Position numbers and translations under genes: made by a program
Notes under the pieces: generated by a model
Told to the model about the DNA's origin: nothing
The model's database searches: none
What the model saw: the letters and a program-made list of their open reading frames with translations, nothing else
Origin: Pontederia crassipes
Taxonomy: Eukaryota; Streptophyta; Magnoliopsida; Commelinales; Pontederiaceae
Length of the DNA stretch: 64,000 nucleotides
Assembly: GCA_030549335.1 (NCBI GenBank)
Contig: CM060194.1
Coordinates: 75,800,077 to 75,864,076, forward strand
Direction: 5' to 3'
Shown here: positions 56,201 to 64,000 of the stretch, in pieces
How the letters are laid out: each line of letters opens with the position of its first letter
Numbering within the stretch: the first letter of the stretch is position 1

Positions 56201-57010
56201 CATGAGCCATCAAATGCTCAAATCATGTAACTCATTATGTTCTAGATCTGCCTCGTAGCATAGCCAAGGCAACATATATTTTGCTCCGCGATAACTATCT
56301 TTCATATACATTATATTTTCCACATAAGAAAATTAGTTGGTCAATTGTATGTTAAAGTTTAATGCGGCTCATAATAGTTCTTTCCCTCACCCTACATGCC
56401 TTCTATTAGCGAACTAGTTGCTTTCCTAGACGTGGCTCGACATGCTACTTTACTTTTTCACCTTTTTGTACCCTGCTAAAGTAGCAAACGCTAATTCATT
56501 TTCTTAAGAAAAAGTCAAGAGTCTAAGTGTATGTGCATATGAATCCTCTATCAAAACTCACATCATGATAACCATTGAATTAATCAATTCATCATTATCT
56601 CTAGGTCAATTTAGCAAGTTGATACTAAAACACAAGTACTACGGTAGAGACACCCACTGAATGAGCGTATGTCTAACTCTGTTCAAATTATATACTGCAC
56701 AGACTTAAGTCCAATCCTACCTTCTAGCGCTTGACTTGAGTTTTCAAATTGCTCGCTATCTTATAGTGCCAAGTTTGAATCTCGTATCTGGCATGTCTCT
56801 TTCTTAATCAGACGACATTGAGTTACTAAAACTCATATTTTAACATATTTTAAGAATTACATTATGATTCATATATTTCATTCATGCTTGTTATCTTCAT
56901 AAGCCTGATCGACATACTTTTCACATGTATAATAAGACTTTATAACAATGAATTTATAAAAAAAATAATCTTTTATTCATTGAATATTTGAATACATCAT
57001 TACATTTATA
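53260..57010 (-). other. Unassigned repeat-like region, possibly LTR-element noncoding DNA
   Basis: No gene is recognised. On the minus strand, 55600-55380 reads CCACCTCTCATTCC then CTTCTTCCTCAGTCTC-type sequence, similar to the leader or R/U5 part of plant LTR elements, and 53590 contains TTTCGATATGTTACATAAGC. An uninterrupted run of 176 codons occurs at 55426-55956 (minus) but has no recognisable domain. LTR ends and a primer-binding site were not found, so this stays a guess. Confidence 0.25.
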
Positions 57011-57059
57011 ATCTATGCAGCTCTAAGGCATTTACATGTCTCAAGAATGCCTCTATCGG

Positions 57060-58334
57060 TAATAGCAATCATTTTGTGCGTTGATATGTACTCAACTGAG
57101 ATATCCTCTTTAACTTTTTGATCTCATACAAATTTGTACTTCGTGTTGATGTGCTTTTCTTTGCAATGATATTTCTCATCCTTCATATAAGCAATAATTG
57201 CTTGATTGTCATAGTAAAGGATCATCTTTTTCATTATATTATAAAAAATCCTTAGGTTTCGAAGGAATATTTTAAACCATAAAGCCTCTTGCACTGTCAT
57301 TGAATAAGTTATGAATTTTGCCTCCATAATTGATAGTGTCTCACAATCTTGTTTCTTGCTACTCCAAGTAATAGCACTATTATTGAGCAAGAAAATGTAT
57401 CCAGAGGTGAATTGTTGTTAATCAACATCACCAGCCCAATCAGCATCGGTGAATCCAGCAAGTTACTTCCTCCATGATAGTATAGTGCGAGATCTATAAT
57501 ACCTTAAGGTATCTCATGAATCTCTTCACCGCTTTTCAGTGTTGGAGTCGAACTGATATCGACTAACTAGACCCACGACAAAACATATGTCTGACCGAGT
57601 ACATATCTAGCATACATTAGATTGTCGATCACACTTGCATAGCGAACATTGGACATTTTCTGTTGTTCCTCTAGAGTTTTAGAGCACATCCAAACTTAAA
57701 ACCTCACTTTTCATAATAAGAGTGTCAATGGGTTTGCAGTCATCCATAAGAAATCGTTCCAAAACTTTCTTTATGTATAATTTCTGCGACAAAGCATGGA
57801 GTCATTTGGAATGGTCACGTTGGATTTTCACACCCAGTATGTAGGCTACTTCACCAATGCCTTTCATCTTGAACATGGAGGTCAGTCATTGCTTAATGGT
57901 AATGACAAAATCCTTATTATTTTCAGCTATCAGAATATCGTCCACATATAGAATAGCAAAATTATCCTTAGACTTGTGAACATCTTCATTAATCATGTTA
58001 AAATTTTATAAAACGATTGATTGATGAAATTTAAGATACCACTGTCTAGATGATTATTTGAGTTCATAAATTGAACGACGCAGTATGCAAACCGTGGTTG
58101 TCAGACCCGGCCCGACCCGACCCGACCCGGCCGGTCGGATCGGTGTCCGGGACCTAAAATGGCCCGCGGGTCGGTCAAAACCCGAGGACGGGTTTGACCC
58201 GCTTTGACCCGGTCAAACCCTGTCAAAACTCGGGTTCAACCAGTCGACCCGGCGGGTTTAACCGACCCGACCCAAGTCAATTGTTGAAATTAAAAAAAAT
58301 TGAAACATAAATAAAATTATTAAAACATTTAGAC

Positions 58335-58377
<43 letters not shown>

Positions 58378-59520
58378 TGAACTTTATATTTTAATGTCCT
58401 CTTGTCACATATATAATTTTTTTACTATTTTTTATTTATAATTACCTCACAAGAATTTTTTATTTATGTTGATGACTTAATTTAATATATTATTTAATTT
58501 GAATTATTTTATTTTACTATATTTTATATTTTTGTTAAATAAGATATTATATATTAATAAGATTATAACAATCTCTTTAACTTATTTTATTATTTTATTA
58601 ATTTATATTATTCGGTTCGACCCGGTCCGATCGATCCGACCTAACCCGTTGATCAATTCGGGTCGACGGCCGAGTTGGGTCTTATAACATTGATGCAAAC
58701 TTTATGCTCTTCTTCTTTTACAATGAAGTTTTGAGATTGCTCCATATAAATTTTCTCATATAGTTCTCCTTAGAGAAATGCAATTTTTACATCCATTTGA
58801 TGTAATTTTAAGTTCATATGTAAATCAATTGATCCATCCATGCCACGTTTAATTTTGAGAACCCCTTTGTTCCCAATTGCCTTACGGTCTGATGGGAGAT
58901 CAACCAAGTTCCAGATTTGATTTTCCTGCATGGACCTTAACTCTTCTTCCATTGTCTTAATCCATTCTTTCTTAGCAGGAGACAAGATAGTATCTTTAAC
59001 GGATTTGAGTTCAAGTTCATCATTCAGACTTAATATGCATGTGGTCCATGTTCATGCAGCATTTTGATTTCAAATCATCGGCGTGGAATATATTTTCTAG
59101 TAGTCCATCGAAGAAAACTTTTAAATTCATCAATTGGCGGTGGGACGGAGAAAACTCCTTAATAGATTGATCCACATGTGCCGTCAATTTAGGATCTTCT
59201 TGTTCATTTAAAAGAAGACCCTTGTCTATCTTTCCCAGCTTAGGGAAAGTCATTTTCTATTAATTCATTTCTATTTTCAATTTCTGTTATGGTAACATGT
59301 TCTCTTTCACCTATGAATACATAGCCCTTAGAGGTGTTACAATATCGTATAAAGATACATTTTTGCCCTATTGGATCCAACTTCCTATACTTATGAGTTA
59401 TTTAGAACATAGGCTGCGCAATCCTAATGGCTCAAATAACTAAACTTAGGCTTTCGTCCTGTCCAAAGTTCATAAGGAATGGTAGGAACGGATTTCGATG
59501 GTACACGATTAAAAATATAG
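57060..59520 (-). pseudogene. Ty1/copia polyprotein remnant, split by a hAT-like element
   Basis: On the minus strand, in order: integrase C-terminal text NRVPSKSVPTIPYELWTGRK and KYRKLDPIGQKCIFIRYCNT (about 59510-59270); reverse transcriptase start MEEELRSMQENQIWNLVDLP with KIKRGMDGS, deleted to LHQMDVKIAFL (58985-58770); after the insertion RRSIYELK, ILYVDDILIAENNKDF, FKMKGIGEVAYILGVKI and KKVLERFLMDDCKPI (58080-57700); then RNase H with LSIMEAKFITYSMTVQEALW and KHINTKYKFV (57390-57120). Stops and deletions make it inactive. The YVDD catalytic box is intact. The hAT-like element at 58093-58692 is the younger insertion. Confidence 0.85.
58093..58692. mobile_element. hAT-like non-autonomous element, copy 3
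   Basis: 600 bp inserted in the copia reverse transcriptase. The perfect flush 8 bp duplication ATGCAAAC lies at 58085-58092 and 58693-58700. The left end reads CGTGGTTGTCAGACCC and the right end, other strand, CAATGTTATAAGACCC. The outer 170 bases are GC-rich runs of CCCGACCCGACCCGG and GGGTTTGACCCG; the centre is AT-rich with an (AT)n run at 58339-58374. The copies at 299-1105 and 1801-2410 share this GACCCG-end/AT-centre design. Confidence 0.75.
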
Positions 59521-59799
59521 ACAATAATTAATAATGTATTTCCTCAATACGAAATTAGAAAATTAGCTTGCGCCATCATGGATTGAATCATATCAAATAA
59601 GATAAATCTAATCATTTAACTATTGCACTAAATTAACAAATGATTTCCTTTAAGTAGCATTAAATTGTATGCAATATTTCATAAAAAAATCTCTAAGGAG
59701 AATACAAAATTTTTTTCTAATATTTTGAAATTTTAAAATAAATATTTTCTATTTTTAATTATTTTAATATTCAAGCAAAAATCAGAAAAGAAAAATTAT

Positions 59800-60346
59800 T
59801 TTTTGGTCCTCTTAGGCGGTCCAGCTATCGGTTCATATGGCCATATCCGGCCACATACGGTCGGCCGCGGCGACCATATCCAGCCACTTTCGACCGATCG
59901 CGGCTGCGACAGCCAAATTTGGGAAAGACGTTCGTGGCCGTCGCGGTCGAATCTGATCAGTGGAGACCAAATCCGGTCGTTCACGGCTGCGGCGGCCACT
60001 GTCGGGCGCTCACGACCTCGTCGGCTGGCCAGATCCGCCCGTGCCGGCCAGCCAGATCCAGCCGCACCGGCCAGTCGGATCCGACTAGATCCGGATTCGG
60101 CGGCCGGATCCGACGACCGTTCCTGGCCGCGACGGCCACATTTGGCGGTTAGATTCGGCGGCCATTCATGGTCGTCGCGGTCACATCAGGTCACTTTCCT
60201 GGCCGTGGTCACTTTTGGTCACATTTGGCGGTCAGATCAGTCGGCCGTTCAAACGATCGTTCATGGTCGCGACGTCCAGATCCGACCATGTGAGTCGGGT
60301 CTCGGCGGGGCACCGCGGTCGCATGTATAGATTATTTTTTTCAGTG
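59800..60346 (+). repeat. GC-rich degenerate array of GGCCG/CGGTC motifs
   Basis: About 500 bases with recurring units of roughly 35-40 bases of the type GTTC.TGGCCG..CGGTCACAT or CCAGATCCGGCC. Copies are visible near 59930, 59980, 60120, 60165, 60185 and 60255. All frames stay open for long runs only because of the composition. The right border, TTTTTTTCAGTG at 60335-60346, is CACTGAAAAAAA on the other strand, a CACTA-like terminus. The left border has a similar ATCAGAAAAGAAAAATTATT at 59788-59807. Confidence 0.5.
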
Positions 60347-60998
60347 ATATTGACGTACTAGCATTTGACGTTCAGGATTTTGTTCTCTAATTTAAAAAGC
60401 ATTGTGAGGTTTCTCCTTCGGACAAGTTCAAAATTGTAAGAATGCTAATTGAGTTCTATTTATATGCAGATTGTTTTTATGTTTTCTTATGTTCTATTTA
60501 TATGCATATTATTGGTATTCTTTTGCCGTCGACTATTACTCCAAAAGATGTAAGTTATTTATTTTTATGTCATTATTATTTCTATGATTTGATGAGTAAA
60601 TTATATGAAATATTTTAGATTGTCTATGATTGTGTATGATTTATGTCATTATTATTTCTATGATTCTATGAAATATTTTAGATTGCCTATTGTAATTTTT
60701 GTTAATTTTAGAATGCAAATATGATAAGTACGTGGGTATGATGTTTAGTTGCTATTTTATTTAGAACATTTATTAGCGATATTTAATATGTATAATTTTA
60801 TTATTGAGACAGGTATACATGTTTAGAACCATGAAAGATTTGTAGCGATTCTTTATTCATGTTTGTTTACACCGGAATCTCCATTCTTCGTGTGACCATA
60901 TTAAAAGATTCGTATAGTGAAAAGATTATATAATGATATGGCTCTTATTTGAAGATTGTAAAAATTAATAAGTCTAACCTACCAATGATGCAAAGATT

Positions 60999-62955
60999 AT
61001 GTCTCCACTCAACTATCGTCGATGGATGTATAATAGAAATAATTTCTGCCGTAGAGGTTTGACATAAAAATTCATAGATGACGTCGAATATTACACTAGT
61101 ATGGCTTGTCAATCTTTACAATTTCAATAGGAAGGAACAATTAGGTGTCCCTGTTTGAAATGCTATAGCACAAAAATGCAAATGTCAGAGACAGTTAAGG
61201 TTCATTTGTATAGAAAGGGGTTTAAATCAAATTATTGGCAATGGGATGACTTAGATGAATGAGCACCATCAACGAGCGTGCCAAATCCTGCAAGCTATTT
61301 TGTCGATCCTCGTGAAGGATTGACTTCGTGATACGAACAATTAGTTTATAACGCTGCAGCAACTGAGTATGGTAACATAGGATTTGAACAGGCTGAGGAG
61401 ACACCAAATTCAGAAGCAAATGATTTCTTTGAGTTGCTAAACGCTTTGAGCCAACTCTTGTGCCCGGGTGTGAAAGTCATTCTGAATTATCACCTGCTAT
61501 TAGAATGTTGAATCTAAAAGCATATCACAATATTTCACAAACATATTTTGACACATTTATAGATATTTTAAAAGAGGTCACGCTGTCGAAGGCTCGCATT
61601 CCTGAAAATTATTATAGGACAAAGATGCTTGTTTCTAAACTTGGTCTCAGTTCAAATAAAATATATTATTATCGTAATGGTTGTATGTTATATTATGGTG
61701 ACGACATCAATCTTAGAGAATGCAAATTTTATGGGCCCGAACGATATAGAGTGACTAACAAAACTCAAGTAGCTACGAAGAGAATGCATTATTTGCCTCT
61801 TATTCTAAGGTTTACAAGACTATACTCGTCTCTAGGGGTTAGCGTTGCAAATGAAGTGGCATGCATGGCCTAATGCTTCTGAAGGTGTCATGCTTCACCC
61901 ATCGAATGGTGAAGCGTTGAAACATTTTGATCATATGCTTCCAAATTTTACTAGTGAAGAAAGAAATATTAGGCTCGGATTATGCGTGGATGGTTTTACA
62001 CTATACGGTCAGACTTTAGTTTCTTATTCATGTTGGTCAGTCATAGTAACACCGTATAATTTACCTTCTGGAAAGTATGTCCGCACCTTATATGTTTTTT
62101 ACATGCATTATTCTTAGTTCTCACAGTCCTAAGCAAAAGATAGACGTATATTTACAGCCTCTAATTAACGAGTTAAAAGAATTGTGGAATGGTATCGTCG
62201 CTTATGACATGTCGACCAAACAAAACTTCACCTTGAAAGCTGCATTATTGTGGAAATTAATGATTTTTCTGCCTATGAGATGTTATCTGGTTAGATGACT
62301 GCAAGGAAACTAGTTTGTCCATATTGCATGGAACACTTAGGTGCATTCACTTTGAGAAATGGATGTAAAAATAGTTGGTTTAATTGTCATAGACAATTTC
62401 TTCTAGCAGATCATCCGTACAGAAATAATAGAAATGCATTTTGACGAAATAGAGTTGTGCACGACATGGCTCCGGTCAGACGCTCAGGACTTCAATTATT
62501 TCGCATTGCCAATGCTCTATGTAAAATTAAGACAGATATATTATTTCGTCACAATATGGTTGAAGTACGTCACAATATGTCTTATGAACGTTTTGATCCA
62601 TTTATTATTCCGTCCTCTACAAGACAGATATATTATGTACCATATCCAGAGAAGACGAGGAACAAAACATAATGGTGGGTTGTAATTAAGATGAAGGCAA
62701 GAAGCAGGATAGAAGTTGATGGTGCGTTGCAACCTGCATACCAAGATGACTCACATACTTCGATTGCAGCAATTGTAGATACCGAGTTAGGTGAAGATCT
62801 ACAAGATTCAGAACAGTTATTTGAAGACTTTGATAATGTCAAGATACAAAATGACGATAATGCTTCGGAGGAAGATGAATTTGAAACTACGTCATCTTCG
62901 GAGGACGATGATGATGAATATCAATCATGTAACAATTCGGATGATGATGAGTGAT
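60999..62955 (+). pseudogene. CACTA (En/Spm) TNP2-type transposase, decayed
   Basis: A transposase-associated domain starts at 60999: MSPLNYRRWMYNRNNFCRRG, then TIRCPCLKCYSTKMQMSETV and KVHLYRKGFKSNYWQW. The main transposase region follows: AIRMLNLKAYHNISQTYFDT, YYRTKMLVSKLGLSSNKI, MHYLPLILRFTRLYSS, WHAWPNASEGVMLHPSNGEA, EERNIRLGLCVDGFTLYGQT, SYSCWSVIVTPYNLPSGK, IDVYLQPLINELKELWN and ARKLVCPYCMEHLGAFTLRN. Next, at 62460-62720, comes a C-terminal block with YYVPYPEKTRNKT, WWVVIKMKARSRIEVDGALQ and an acidic tail. There are in-frame stops and at least four frame changes. The middle of the transposase, past the RNNRNAF block, is deleted before the C-terminal block, so no active enzyme is expected. 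Confidence 0.88.
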
Positions 62956-63381
62956 GTTATTATTATCCAATGTTATTTTCATGTAATATTCTCATATTAC
63001 GACTATCCCTTGTTATAATTTAGATATCTTTTATTCGAATGGTTTATTTAAATTATCATCTATCATAAAATTTTAAACATAGTTCGCGGTGCATGCTGAC
63101 GATCATTCGAATCGACGAATGCCTGACGAGGATGGTGCATTTCCATATTCGTTTCTTTCTCGTGAGTGTTTAAAATAGTGATCATAATTTTACAGATTTA
63201 AAAAAGATGAATTAATTTTTTTATTTTTTAAAAGCGCCTTCGGATATTATGAATTGGTTCTCGAGTTATACCTACAATTCAATTTTTGAAGATGCGACAC
63301 ATGATGTAGCCGAACGTTGTTATGTTGTAAATTTAACGTCCTATATGAAATGTAAATTTAAAGTGCATTAAACTTTATATC

Positions 63382-64000
63382 ATGCAGATGTTTCGTTTTG
63401 AGAAAGGAAAAAATAAGGAAAAAGAGAAGGTTGTTCCTAGAGATACTTCTTCAGCTAGAGTGCCTAGACCAGTCATGGACATTCGCATAGTTGAATGGCA
63501 GTCTCCTCCGCCGGCTCCTTCCTCTCACGCTGATTATGTGGAGTCCATTAGAGCTCCTGATATTGCGGACGTGGAGACACTATTGCCGGAAGAACCTTCA
63601 GATGCAGCATTGTCAAATCATGTATACAAAGCATACGTACGCCAAATGATAATTTAGGGTAAGTATTATTTTATGTTTTTCAAAATGCTTACATTTTGTG
63701 ATTCATACATCAGATTTTATAATTTCATATTCGTAAAGGTTTGTACCGTCGAAATTCGTCGTTGCAGCAGTTACCAAAGTACTACGACATAGGTGTACTA
63801 ATGCGTGGCTTACATGGAGGGAAGTTCCATATGCCACGAGACAAATGATATTTAATGAATTTCAAGTATCTTCGAAAGCCAATTTTGGTCATTTAAATTT
63901 ATCTTCATACTAATTCAATTATTTTTATGTGCATGAAGGCTGATGTGTGGTGGGATTCCGAGAACATGGAACAAATGTGGAAGGCTTTTAATTCTCGGTA
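63382..64000 (+). pseudogene. Second CACTA-associated gene, partial at the right edge
   Basis: Follows the transposase on the same strand by about 430 bases. The first segment, 63382-63657 (starting MFRFEKGKNKEKEKVV), is charged and Pro-rich. After a gap that may be an intron, FVPSKFVVAAVTKVL, NAWLTWREVPYATRQMIFNE, then WWDSENMEQMWKAFNSR can be read, which resembles the conserved tryptophan-rich part of plant Ptta/En/Spm second proteins (Transposase_24-like). It runs off the window at 64000. Whether it is intact cannot be judged; its partner transposase is dead. Confidence 0.55.

Noticed and set aside
59803..60330. 175-codon Arg/Pro/Ser-rich plus-strand frame
   Set aside because: It runs over a degenerate GC-rich repeat array; the overlapping frame on the other strand is also open and no domain is recognisable.

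Overview
This window looks like plant nuclear DNA from an angiosperm. Three spliced plant genes can be read exon by exon, with GT/AG introns. Around them is AT-rich DNA full of plant transposable elements: Au-type SINEs, Ty1/copia, LINE, hAT-like, Mutator-like and CACTA. A monocot is my guess, because the first coding exons are GC-rich and the MADS protein resembles the rice OsMADS50/56 group. The sequence alone does not fix the species.

Layout. 1-2.8 kb: nested small DNA transposons. 2903-5718 (minus): a complete six-exon CURT1 (thylakoid curvature) gene. 7371-29446 (minus): a complete seven-exon SOC1/TM3-clade MADS-box gene; its first intron, 8522-29264, is 20.7 kb and holds four SINEs, a copia remnant and a diverged ~1 kb repeat family. 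29.4-44 kb: MADS 5' flank with two G-boxes, a 0.65 kb hAT-like element, a copia remnant, a 1.7 kb Mutator-like element carrying a dead NAC-domain fragment, a possible CACTA end, and nested small elements. 44133-52124 (plus): a complete five-exon SUMO-conjugating enzyme (SCE1/UBC9) gene; its 7.2 kb second intron holds a dead LINE and a 0.9 kb chimeric retroposon joining part of a long-chain acyl-CoA synthetase gene to a SINE. 52.1-64 kb: repeats, including a copia pol remnant split by a hAT-like element, a GC-rich degenerate array, and a decayed CACTA transposase locus running off the right edge.

The three genes are not a functional cluster. CURT1 shapes grana margins in the chloroplast, the SOC1-type factor belongs to a family of flowering-time integrators, and SCE1 is the SUMO E2. 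The most unusual items are the acyl-CoA synthetase/SINE chimera with a perfect 20 bp target duplication, the NAC-carrying Mutator-like element, a short SINE subfamily with a shared 5' end, and the repeat-built giant MADS intron. All calls come from reading the sequence; no database search was run.
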